Below, in pieces: positions 25,801-35,900 of a stretch of 64,000 nt of DNA (positions within the stretch are counted from its first letter, which is position 1; each line of letters begins with the position of its first letter). This stretch comes from Luidia sarsii. Its lineage: Eukaryota > Echinodermata > Asteroidea > Paxillosida > Luidiidae. The notes beneath the pieces were generated by a model. That model was not told the DNA's origin and did no database searches. It was given only the letters and a program-made list of their open reading frames with translations. The stretch is taken from positions 8,113,680-8,177,679 of the forward strand of contig OX465104.1 in NCBI GenBank assembly GCA_949987565.1, given 5' to 3'. Made by a program: the position numbers and the translations under genes.

Positions 25801-28800
25801 GCACTATACCTTCGTCTGTGTAGATAGCACGCTTTATACTGCATTTCTTTCTATGCACTGCCTGTATGCACCCTTATGTTTTTTTCTGTTGACTTTTCCC
25901 CAGTCGTAGAATAAATGCGCACTGCCTTTTCACTATCCAATAGTGGATAGCTTCACTGTGTTGTATCCACTCGCCAGTCTCGATGCTCAAGTCAACGAGA
26001 GTGCTTTTATCGAGCATTAGTGCACAGACTAGTATACACTGAATGCAGTCTTACGAGGCAAAGCAGTTTCACCGATCCATGGATTCCTTATACATGGCAG
26101 TTTGACCGTAGCCACAAAACATCATCAATATCTGTGAGCGATGTTAAAATGTACATTCTTTCGAATGCGACGAACACAATAAACAGTGTGTGCATTGCTC
26201 GTGCTGTCGTGTGCGCTCCAGTTCTAGCGCCCGGACTGCAAGAAATCAAGCTGACTTTAATCACATCGTTCGAGCAGTTGACACCGTGTCTTCAAAACAT
26301 ATCAGATTCTAGCTGAAAGCTGGTGTCGAGTTCCTTCCTCCATCCTCCAGTGTGCAAAAGTATTGATCGATATTTGACTATCGTTTTCACAATAAAAGCA
26401 CTGACACGATGTCATTGAGAGCCCAACTGTTGGATTGTGTTCGTCATAATTGCTCACCGATTAAGAGAAATCTAATGAACCCAGACCAAGCCTATTGTAT
26501 TTACAGTGTAGCTAGAATTATATGGTAAATACTCCTCTCCCTCCCTCATATCCCTCATCTCCCTACTCTCCCTCCTCTCCCTCCTCTCCCCCTTTCCCTC
26601 CTCTCCCTCCTCTTCCTCTTCCTCCTCTCCCTCCTATCCCTCCCTCCTCTCCCTCCTCTCCAACCTCTCCCTCCTCTGCAACCTCTCCCTCCTCTCCCTC
26701 CTCTCACTCCTCTCCAACCTCTCTCTCCTCTCCCTCCTCCCCTCCTCTCCCTCCCCTCCCTCCTCTCCCCCTTTCCCTCCTCTCCCTCCTCTTCCTCTTC
26801 CTCCTCTCCCTCCTATCCCTCCCTCCTCTCCCTCCTCTCCAACCTCTCCCTCCTCTGCAACCTCTCCCTCCTCTCCCTCCTCTCACTCCTCTCCAACCTC
26901 TCTCTCCTCTCCCTCCTTTCCAACCTCTCCCTCCTCTCCCTCCTCTCCCTCCTCTCCCTCCTCTCTCCCTCTCTCCTCTCCCTCCTCTCCAACCTCTCCC
27001 TCCTCTCCCTCCTCTCACTCCTCTCCAACCTCTTCCTCCTCTCCAACCTCTCCCTCCTCTCCCTCCTCTCACTCCTCTCCAACCTCTCTCTCCTCTCCCT
27101 CCTTCCCTCCTTCCCTCCTCTCCCTCCTCCTCCTCCTCTCCCTCCTCTTCCTCTTCTTCCTCCTCTCCCTCCTCTCTCTCCTCTCCCTCCTCTCCCTCAT
27201 CTCCCTCCTCTCTCTCCTGTCCCTCCTCTCCCTCTTCTCCCTCCTCTCCCTCTTCTCCCTCCTCTCCCTCCTCTCTCTCCTCTCCCTCCTCTCCCTCCTC
27301 TCCCTACTCTCCCTACTCGCCCTCCTCTCCCTCCTCTTCCTCCTCTCCCTCTTCTCCCTCCTCTCTCTCCTCTCTCTCTCTCCTGTCCCTCCTCTCCAAC
27401 CTCTCCCTCCTCTCCCCCCTCTCCCTCCTCTCCCTCCTCTTCCTCCTCTTCCTCCTCTCCGGAGCTCCCTCCTCTTCCTCCTATATCTCCTCTCTCCCCC
27501 CCTTCTCTCCCTCTTCCCTGTCTCTCATTCTCCCTCTCTCCTCCCCTCACTCCCCTCCCTTTCCCCCACTCACCCCGTCCCTCTCACTCCCTCCTTTCAT
27601 TGTTTCTCTTTTAATATTGATGTTATTGGTTTTTCCCTCCCGCGTGCATTTCTAGTATATTTCCAGTCATTGTTGGCCTTCGAACTGATCAGCGTGGCCG
27701 CGACGCTGGCCGGCTGTTGCGTGGCAACGGTGGCCATCTATAAGCAGCAACCGTTGGCGGTACTGGTGGCAGCCTTCACCATGTTCTTTTCAGGTAGGCC
27801 AAGTTGAGTGCTGAGTGCAAAGGCAACAGGGAGATGCTGCACGGGCCACAATTAGGCCCTAATTAACCGACATGCGGCCAGCCCACCTCAAACTATCAGC
27901 CGGTAACACAACTGGTCGATATTACCCCAACTGCTGGGTTATGTTGGTCATAATCAATCACAAACGACCAATATCCCGGTGTCGCGATCTTAAGTGGGTG
28001 GCCTTGCTAAAATTGGTGGGTGACGTCTCCGCCCATCAGAGCACGTAGCGACAACCTGCTGAAATAGGCGAAATGGGCGGCGTGCTAAGATGGGTGGGTG
28101 AACTGAGCGCGTGCGGGCGCCCTTTACGCTAACCCGATTGCCCATATAATGGCAGCCCACCCATTTGATCATGCCACCCATTTAAGACTGTCACACCGGT
28201 TACGAACAGACCCTGTTTGTCTATGGCGAGAGGCGTGCAGTCTTGTGACGCTGTTTGCTGTTACTCGAACCGGCATAACCAAACCAGCTAAGTATACAGT
28301 GCTAAAACGGGCGACTCGCATTAGTGCGCCCTCAAGAGTTGGCAACGCGTTGGCCAATCACAATGCGTGGAATCTGTCGACCCAATTGATCTTCCGGCAG
28401 CCTCGTCTTCTTCAAGGGAAGATGTGTAATTTTCAAAAGCACGATTTGGTGCCTTAGCAGCCGTGCGAAATGGGCTCCATTTCTTCCGTTTCTCTCGTTT
28501 AGTGTGGGTGAGTGTTGGTCATATTAATTAAGAGCCCCTTGTTTTGACTCTGTGGGAATCACTGGCCTCTCCACGTGCTGGCCTCTCCACGTGCCGCTTC
28601 TGCCGCTGCAAAGCTAGCCCTGAAAGCCTCGTTAAACATCCACAACCGAACGAGGCAACAGGGCAAGGCGATATCCATACAGTCTCTAGCCATCTAATTG
28701 CATGCACAATATTGATTGGGGAAGATCAATTTAGCGATGGTCTATTGTCAAAATACCCTTGGCGTCTCATTATGGTTACCTTGTGTACAACGTTGATATT

Positions 28801-30058
28801 ATCCGGGCCCTGGCTTAATGACCTAATTCCCCTGTGCATCCCCGGTATACCGTATAGGCGGCCAAGTAGAATGCCGTAGGTCAAATGTGTTCATGGCTCC
28901 TTTAACATAAATTAACGTCGGGACCCATTGACTCCCCGCAGTCGGCAGATTAACTCATGAATATTCAGTTGTGACGTACGGCATTCTACTAAGCCGCCTT
29001 TTGGGTTGACCGTGCATCCCCAGTTGTTCGGCAGTAAACGTCAGAGACACAGATAACCTATATATAGACGGACATCGCCTAATGAAATCGGTATACCTTC
29101 ATGCCACATCGGGCCCGACTATAGCGTGCGTTTGTATGCGTGTGTTGTGACATGCGCTTTAACCTTGCCCGTGGTTTATGCCGCCGCTGCGTATAATACG
29201 CCGCGCGCGGCGGCGCCCTTGCAGTTTTGCCGATGGTTTTCCAAAAGGGCGGCTTCCATGGTTTCACTCTATGGCGCCCTCTGTTGATCTCTAGTCATAT
29301 TCCACTTGGTGCTTGCTGTACTTGACTAATTGTACTCCAGTATTGGGTGCTTAGCATGAAATACAAGTGGAACTTTGCCTGACAACCTGATTCTATTGAG
29401 GAAGGTTTTTCATGCTTAGAAAAAATTTTGACCATAAGCGGCTGTACGAAATTGGGCCCAGATCCATTTTGGCGTATTTGCTAAGCAATTATTTGAAAAC
29501 AAGTTCTACATGAGGACCATCATGTGGTATATGCTTGATGACAGTCTGTATTGCTGTAATCAACGAATGGTGTTCATGCTTAGCAGTTTTCCGCGCTGAA
29601 GCGGCTCCGTGAAATTGGTCCGTTGTAGGCCAGCTGTGCACGGGTGGAATGATGGAGGAGGCCCGTGGTTGTTTTGAAGAGGTCGAGCTCAGCTTTGGAG
29701 CCTACTCGTGGCTTACCGTACACGGGTTACCACTAACCAAAAATCCCAAGCCGACCGTGTCTTCCTCTCATATAACTCTCTCGTTGCAGGCATGTTCATG
29801 CTGGTCGGGCACCTGATGATGCTTAGCATCCACAAGACCAAGGAGGACGAGAGTGCATCCGTGGCCGAGATTGGCTGGTACTACGGCTGGTCCTTCCTCG
29901 TGGCCTGGGTCTCCTTCTGCCTCTGCCTGGTCTCCGGCATGATCAACTGCGTGGTATACCGCAACTTCCGCAAGATGTCCGAGGAGCTGACCGGCACGCC
30001 GTCCCGCGTCAAGTACGCCAACCGGCCGCCGCCCGTCACCCTGGGATCCAGCATCTGA
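19827..30058 (+). CDS. Claudin/PMP22/EMP-superfamily four-span membrane protein, 5'-incomplete
   Basis: Three exons are seen: 19827-19883 (acceptor CTTTCTCTTTCAG, donor GTGAGT), 27656-27793 (acceptor TTTCTAG, donor GTAGGC) and 29790-30058, ending in TGA. All junctions are phase 1 and stay open. The first encodes WQCWNVIQNLATLQTKHL, which matches the claudin first-loop region after its second cysteine. The second encodes TM2 and half of TM3 (LAFELISVAATLAGCCVA...). The third completes TM3, a short second loop with charged KTKEDE, TM4 (YYGWSFLVAWVSFCLCLVSG) and a ~40-residue cytoplasmic tail ending GSSI, a class I PDZ-ligand pattern. Exon sizes near 138 nt and the YGWSF...W TM4 signature are typical of the EMP/PMP22/claudin superfamily. 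The exon with TM1 and G-L-W-x-x-C was not found. It may lie upstream or outside the window. The exact subfamily (claudin, EMP or calcium-channel gamma-like) is unresolved. Confidence 0.8.
20141..20750. repeat. GA-rich microsatellite near the intron start
   Basis: About 610 bp of GAGAGG/GGGAGA purine repeat with an internal longer duplication (AAGTGAAAGCGGG recurs at 20213, 20356, 20469 and 20579). It begins about 260 nt after the donor of the claudin-like exon at 19883. Confidence 0.95.
20863..21125 (+). mobile_element. Family-C inverted-repeat element, copy C1
   Basis: About 260 bp foldback. Outer arms are CCGGGTAGCGATATTTTTCC and the inverse GGAAAAAAATCGCGTACGGG. Inner arms carry TGGGCCCACATGTTTGTGCA and its near inverse TGCGCAAACATATGGGCC. 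GCTGTGCAGAAAGCCT is duplicated in the centre. The copy at 34.85 kb is in reverse orientation. No open frame of note. Confidence 0.8.
21799..22008. mobile_element. Family-E foldback element, copy E1
   Basis: 210 bp inverted repeat. The left arm (CGGGCGATTCACAAGAGTGC... through AACGCGTT) is mirrored by AACGCGTT...GCGCACTTTTGTGGTAAATCGCCCG. Arms of about 45 bp surround TGTCGACCC words that are themselves inverted. Confidence 0.8.
22009..24825. other. Intronic stretch, nothing recognised
   Basis: Interior of the 7.8-kb intron of the claudin-like gene. It has short A- and T-runs (22211-22220, 22366-22374, 24419-24433). No additional exon with acceptor, donor and matching phase could be supported. 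Confidence 0.5.
24826..25149 (-). mobile_element. Family-A TTAA MITE, copy A4 (inverted, truncated)
   Basis: Left end TTAAAGCCCCTACACAACAT is intact. Similarity to A2 runs to about 25149, where it stops before the other terminal repeat. It lies inside the claudin-like intron. Confidence 0.85.
25486..25688. mobile_element. Family-G inverted-repeat element, copy G1
   Basis: 203 bp bounded by AAGGCTTAGGCTCGGGCT and its exact inverse AGCCCGAGCCTAAGCCTT. The interior (ACCTGGACATCCAGGTTGTG, TTTGATGGTTTGTTGGCTTG) matches the copy at 42.3 kb and in part 58.2 kb. Confidence 0.8.
25689..26531. other. Intronic stretch, nothing recognised
   Basis: Unique sequence in the claudin-like intron. The 98-codon frame starting at 26020 has no motif and no splice support. 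Confidence 0.5.
26532..27596. repeat. (CTCTCCCTC)n pyrimidine array at the intron end
   Basis: About 1.07 kb of CTC/CCT repeat with a recurring variant block (CCAACCTCTCCCTCCTCTGC). One ~260-bp segment is duplicated: 26587-26730 resembles 26770-26910. It ends about 60 nt before the acceptor at 27655, so it may act as an extended pyrimidine tract. Confidence 0.95.
28306..28400 (+). mobile_element. Family-E half element, copy E2
   Basis: ACGGGCGACTCGCATTAGTG, then CGCCCTCAAGAGTTGGCAAC and TCTGTCGACCCAATTGATC, matches the left half of E1. It has no mirrored right arm. Located in the last intron of the claudin-like gene. Confidence 0.7.
28844..29012. mobile_element. Family-F MITE, copy F1, with target duplication
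   Basis: 169 bp with ends GGTATACC / GGTTGACC and inner inverted arms GGCGGCCAAGTAGAATGCCG / CGGCATTCTACTAAGCCGCC. GTGCATCCCC occurs directly at both sides (28834-28843 and 29013-29022), a target-site duplication of 8-10 bp. That length suggests a hAT-type element. Confidence 0.85.
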
Positions 30059-30125
30059 TCAGGGAGAGAGAGAGAGAGCGAGAGGGAGAGAGGGAGAGAA
30101 CGGGCGACGGGGGAAGAGAGAGGCG
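30059..30125 (+). other. Purine-rich start of the 3' UTR
   Basis: Immediately after the TGA of the claudin-like gene the sequence is GAGAGAGAGCGAGAGGGAGA. It is a short GA tract in the presumed 3' untranslated region. No clear AATAAA was found near it. Confidence 0.5.
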
Positions 30126-32902
30126 GGCGTCACGGCGTGAGAGACCCCGTACGTCCCCCCACGACTCGAGCCCGCCTCCTTCCTCTTGCGCGTCGTTCCC
30201 CCATCAGCGCCGCAAAAAAACAAAGTATACACCGCAATGTGCCGATGACAATACGTTATGATGAACACGCCCCGGTCTAGTCGACGTCTCTGCCGGGGGG
30301 GTCATGACGAGGAGGAAGTGGAGAAGGAATTGAATGAGTCGGCTTAAAGTGGTTCAATTTACGAGTGCAGTTGGGGTCGAAACAAAACAAAACTACAAAT
30401 GAACTTAATTTCACTCGTCATTGATATCATTAGACGTTCTTCGAATTGTTTTGGAAGAAGAAAAACAAAACGCTTTTTTTTTCAAATTAACAATCTACTG
30501 AGAGAAGACACTACCTGTAGTCGAGAATGACTTTTCCCAAACTTGTTTTTAATTACCTGCTTACCTGCCCCCAAGATAGTTCGTATTTTTATTACAAAGT
30601 CTGTACTCACCACTTATGGGGTCATATCGCGTGACGCTGAACTCTAAACTAGTCGATTTATAATTATGTCATCCCTATCGAGTAATTGATTGTATCCGTA
30701 CTGAGGAAATTCATTGACTACTAACATCTATGCACGATTTTATGACGTTCATTGTTCGAGTTGTATAAAAAAAATCATCTATGACCGATTTGTTTAAATT
30801 GTACAAAATTACTAACGTTCAATCAACTTCATTTCTATACGAGAGAGGAAAAGGAAGGTGACCCCTGTCGCTTCGACGAAAGGACGGTCGGATTTTATCG
30901 AGAGAAAAAAATGTGCCTCTATAATGATCATTACTCCTGAAATGTATACTCTATCTATGATGCTCGATTTTTTAAGTCTTTTTAGCCTATACACTATAAA
31001 ATTCATCCGTGCGATCTCTATTATTCTCTCCTTTAACTAACCGCTTTTTTCATAAAACAAAAAATGATGCTCATTTATGTGCGTGGACTTCGCAGATTTT
31101 TTTTTTCAGCCTTCGTCTTTTCTAAGATTTTGGCTCAGACTTGGTCTCCCAAAACTAAAGCGTCCAGGTTGTGGCGGGGCGTTGCGTGGTTCGTTTGGTT
31201 TTTACGTTGAGCTTCGGCAGGGTCACGTTAAAGGTTGCTGCACACTAAATCAATCCAAGATGGCTCCGCCGAGCTGATGATGATAATCATTAAGTGTGGA
31301 CCCCACAACTTGGTTTTTAATAAGGGGTCTTTGGAGGCTAATTAACTGATATATTGTAGAATATATAAGTGAAGCTTAAGACAACCTGGGGGTTTCACTC
31401 TTCAATATCTCGTGTGATTTGGAACACATCTGGCTTTAAATGTGACACCATTTGGCTGTATATAGAAGTGGAGGGGTCCATTCCCAAATCCTAGCAGAAA
31501 TTCGCCTTGGATGCTGGCTGCACATTTTGGGGGTGTTTTTTCTGGGGGTAATTAGCCCAAAACAAATATCTAATCGGCTAAGGGCACAAAAACTGAAAAG
31601 GATCTGAGAGATGAAGGTCCAAACTACAATTTGCGATATAGCTACTGGAACTGAGAAACTTTTGGGTGTGGAATAATTGGCTTTGAAAGCGAGTGGGTTG
31701 TTTTTATACAGTTTTCAATGGGAGCTCGATTTAGTGTTCTGCAAACTCAAGACCTTGCCTCCCCTACAAAACCCGCAGCCGATATTAAAGGCCTGCGTTT
31801 TGGATCAAACCGATGTTCCGAGAGGACAGGCTGAGCCAAAATCCGAGGTGGACAGACCCAATACCGATCTCCTCTCAACTCCAAAGTCGATCAGTTTTAT
31901 GTTGGTCGGCTGTCCGCTTGATTCTTACCCGTCTGTCAGCCAAATCTTTGGGCTGTGTTTATGCAATAGGTAACTCCGTGTGGCCCAGTCCGCTTGCCTG
32001 GTTGTTTGCTGTTGAGCTTTGTAAACAAGGGAACGAAATACTTCAATTTTTTTAAACAACCGCAGCTCTATTGTATAGTTGCTGGTTGTGAGTTTTAGAA
32101 GCTCAATTGGGGGGAAATGGATCTGCCAAGTATGGCAAGGTTTGCCCGTCATGCATGCATGAGATGAGTTGGCCTCGGTATTTCAGGGTTGCAGTTAGCA
32201 GCTATTTCATGCTACTTCGCTGCGCTCATACGCATGAAAAACAGTTTAGTATTAATGGGACGCCATAAGAAGGACATCGGCCACTGATTTGAGTTTTAAG
32301 ACTATTTATTACAGCATGCTTAGTATGCTATCGTACCGTGCTTATGGCGAGCCAAACACACAAAACTAAATTCTGTCGCCTGTAGCCTTGGTGGTGAAGG
32401 TGTGTGTCCCTTCCCAGCCGCCCCCCCCCACACACACACACGTGGTTCTGCAGATGCATTGACACGAGCCTGTGAAGGGACACGTGCAGTTTTAACTGAG
32501 CATGCACTGTAAAAAAAATAATAATAATAATAAAAAAAAATTAAAAAATCGTTTCCCAAACATTCGTTCTTGTCTTATCAGGAATGTGATTCGATCGATT
32601 TCCACAGTTGGGATTTAAAAAATTACCAACTCGATTGCCAGGTGACATTTTGAACGACGAATTTTGTCGAAAAGTTGGTCGGTCACCGTTACTGCACAAC
32701 ATAATATACAGCCATTACAGCGTGGCCGAGGCTGCATCGCGTCGTGCGGTGAATTTGAAAGGAATTGTATGAAATATTGGGGGATCTGAAACAGCGGGAT
32801 TTGGTTCTCAGTCCTAATCCTGTCTACGGACCATTAAAATATGGTCGGGTCATGGGATATGCATGGCAAATCTTGAATCACTTATCAGACAGATGAATAC
32901 AC
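30126..32902. other. 3' UTR / intergenic stretch
   Basis: AT-richer unique sequence, a T-run at 31097-31106, a C-run and CA repeat at 32420-32441, and A/T-rich sequence near 32513-32548. No coding evidence. Confidence 0.5.
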
Positions 32903-33145
32903 CGATCCAGTAGGCCACGCCCACCATAGCAACGGCCAAGCAACCGCGCACATGCGCACAACGTGTCACGATCGCCCACACGCCGTGCGCGTCCACTTTT
33001 AGAAAAAGGACAAAATAATATGTACATTTTCTCTCTTGCCAGGCTACCGAGAGTCCGAATAACAATGAAAATATAAACACCGCTTGACCATGGTTAAGGA
33101 CTCGGATTTGCAAAGGAATTGCCTGGTACATACGAAACCAAAGTA
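32903..33145 (+). repeat. Family-D dispersed repeat, copy D1
   Basis: GATCCAGTAGGCCACGCCCA... with CAACGGCCAAGCAACCGCGC and the end TTGCCTGGTACATACGAAAC is shared with 36555-36754 in the same orientation. The first ~90 bp are about 95% identical. The middle differs by indels. Confidence 0.85.
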
Positions 33146-33601
33146 ATCACAAGTGTGTATAGTATAAGGATACAAATTTCAAATCGCGCGTGACCTACAG
33201 CTGGATCGGTGTATTGGTGTTGGTCCTTCGAATGATGCAATTGCGTATCCGTGCGTATTTTCAGCCATTGCGTCGGTCAGATCTCAACATCCGACAGTTC
33301 TTAATCAAAATATTATTCAATTATGCAAAGCGAAAGATTTTGTATTGCGATTGTACATTGGTCGGACTAACTCCACGTATATTATATTTTTGATTAAGAT
33401 GCTTCTATTTACCTACAAATGTGGTTCCGTTTTGTCTTCGTTCGTTCGTTGTGGTTCATCTGTTCGTTGGTGCTGTGTTTGTTAGTGTTCCTGTTTGGTT
33501 TTTGGTCTGTTTGTTTGTTTGTTAGTTTGTTTGTTTGTTTTCTCCTCTACCTGCTCTATAGCTCATTTTCAAACGTTACGTGTCTCGTCTGTCCGTCTCT
33601 C

Positions 33602-33875
33602 CAATGGACCTTTTCCATGAAATATGCAAATAAGACCTGGCGCATGCGCTTTACTAAATTGGTGGGCAAGCGGGATGCCAACCAATCGTAGTTTTTCACA
33701 GGCGTGCGCGCGTTTCTTCGCACTAACTGTGTGGCGTGTAGTGATTGGCTATTCAGTGTCTCCTGCGCGCGTATTTCGAAACCTGCATGCATGCCACGTA
33801 CACTCGTTTGCCCACCAATTTAATAAAGCGCATGCATAAGGTCTAATTTGCATATTTCGTGGGAATGGCCCATTG
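33602..33875. mobile_element. Family-K inverted-repeat element
   Basis: 274 bp. Left arm CAATGGACCTTTTCCATGAA...GCGCATGCGCTTTA...AAATTGGTGGGCAA is mirrored on the right by TTGCCCACCAATTT...TAAAGCGCATGC...TTTCGTGGGAATGGCCCATTG. Arms are about 70 bp. Each arm carries an octamer ATGCAAAT/ATTTGCAT. No coding capacity. Confidence 0.8.
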
Positions 33876-34851
33876 ACGATTGCGTCCTATTGGTCACGTG
33901 ACCTATATGTGGGTATCAAACAGTCACCAAACATGGCGGCCCCATATCAAGGTGCCGCTGGGGGTAAAGTACACGATGATTGATTCACTAGTTTAGTTCG
34001 GTCGCGGCTTTTCTTTCTCGAAATGTATAAAGAATAGTTTGGAGTTTGTACCCGAGAGATTACCGGAATACCCACTGTAAGTCAGGTGATGCCATCGCTC
34101 AATTGGTCTATTGCTGGTCTGTCTGTCCGTCGCACCGTCTGTGTGCGTTCGTGAGTTCGTTGGTTCGTCCGTTCGTTTAGCGGCTGTTGGCTTCGTTTGT
34201 CTGTCCGTCCGTTGCTGCTCAGTGTGATGCACACTGTATTTTCCTCGTCCGTTTAGAGTGGCACATTGCACATGATTAATTTTGAAGTCATCTTTAAAGA
34301 TACAATACATCCATTGTCTTTCTTCATGAGTCACTAGCACTTTGACATCCTTTGACTATTGCTATGCGTACTACCTTTCGCACACTTAAATCTAATTGAT
34401 TCTAATTATGTATAACTAGACAAGAAAAGGGTACAAAGTGCATCACTGCTGACCTGGACCTTTTCTCTGACTTTTATGTTCCATTTCTGTCTCCGAGAGT
34501 GCAGATTGAATAATTCTGAACCTTGTAGTGTTCATGGAACCAGCAAGGCAAGTTTGGTCGAAGAATTAGTGGCCCGATAAGAATTCGGGGTTCATTTTTT
34601 CCCTGAAAAGTTGACGAACTCGTATGGTGTAGCGTGCATTACATGGATATCGTGTTTCCGTTTACAACGGATTATACCCCATGGCAGTGGAATCGTCCGT
34701 TGAGTCCCGATCCCCGAGGCTGACTGAATAATAAGTCGCGATACGCCTGGTGAAATGGACCTTCGACCATGCTTCCCACGACCGCTTTTGATTATTCGCC
34801 ACAATTTGTTTGTTTGGTACCGGATTATCGGCGCCATCATTCTGATGAGTG
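33876..34851. other. Intergenic stretch, nothing recognised
   Basis: Contains GTCTGTCCGTCCGT-like simple repeats near 34110-34210. No gene seen. Confidence 0.5.
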
Positions 34852-35390
34852 CCCGAGTGGCGATATTTTTTTCCATACCACATATTCGCTATGGGCCCAT
34901 ATGTTTGCGCACAAACAATTTACGGGGTGGGGGCAAGGGGAGGGGGCTATACCAGTTGAAGTTAAAGCTAGGGATAGGCTTTCTGCACAGCCAATAAAGG
35001 CTTTCTGCACAGCGATTACAACGTACGTGAACAATTTGAGTGACCTGAGACTCAATTCTTCATACTTTGTTTGTGCACAAACATATGGGCCCATAGCGAA
35101 TATGTGACCCGGCACAGCGACATGAGCAATATCCCACCAAAACACTTTTCAAGTAAACAACGCCTAAAGTCAAAGTATCTTCTCAATTCGATTAAAAATC
35201 TTCTTTTTTTTGTATTTTTTTGTATTTTGAAAGTTAATGTATTAGAGGACATTTTGATATCATTTGAAAGCTAATGGTACACTCTTTCACACTATTAGAA
35301 AATTTCAAAATCTTAAAAGTGGGGGTTATTCCTCATTATGATGTGCCGGGTCATATATGTGGTACGGAAAAAAATATCGCGGACCGGGGG
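34852..35390 (-). mobile_element. Family-C element, copy C2, split by an insertion
   Basis: Same architecture as C1 in reverse orientation. The left arm is GCGATATTTTTTTCCATACC and the inner palindromes are TGGGCCCATATGTTTG. The right outer arm TATGTGGTACGGAAAAAAAT is displaced by about 250 bp because element J (35104-35354) sits inside it. Confidence 0.8.
35104..35354. mobile_element. Family-J inverted-repeat element nested in C2
   Basis: 251 bp with ends GTGACCCGGCACA and TGTGCCGGGTCAT. Less perfect inverted similarity (ATGAGCAATATCCC / GGGGTTATTCCTCAT) continues inward. ATAT adjoins both sides, and removing J with one ATAT restores the C-family order. Confidence 0.8.
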
Positions 35391-35900
35391 TACGCAGTGG
35401 CCATGACCAACCTTTCATCAAGCAGAGTCAGCCGGTGTATACCGACGATCACGCCATTATATCATGCTAATCAACTGATAAAAACACTACTGTTATCTAT
35501 GCCTATACGTAACCTGTTATTAAAGACATTTCCTAACGTGTCTTTCCATTACAAACCAGTCGGTGAAATTCCTATTTATGAGATCTCATACTTTCTCGCC
35601 GTACTTGTAATAATACGAATGTTTTTTCATTTCTTATTATGTTGCATCAAAATGGATTAAATGAAGACAGAAATTTAGACGAGGACAGTATTACAGCCTC
35701 ATAATGTAACCTTATTATTATTGTCTTATTAGAAATTGACACGTCTGGGCTGTCTGGGTAAAAATCTGCTTTTTGACGCAGCTCGCAGGCACTCGAAGTC
35801 TCGAAGGTTGCGCCGGGAACCAGGGAAAAACAGCGGTTGCCCGGTTTGGCCGCGACAAGCCCTGCAGAGTCCGAGTCGAACTGGTTTGGGTCATCAAAGA

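Noticed and set aside
26522..27655. 377-codon Ser/Pro/Leu frame ending at the claudin-like acceptor
   Set aside because: It is the CT array of the intron; the true exon starts at 27656 in a frame defined by the next exon and the family match.
35274..35660. 128-codon frame with hydrophobic end
   Set aside because: It starts inside element J and family C and has no motif; chance frame in AT-rich repeat DNA.
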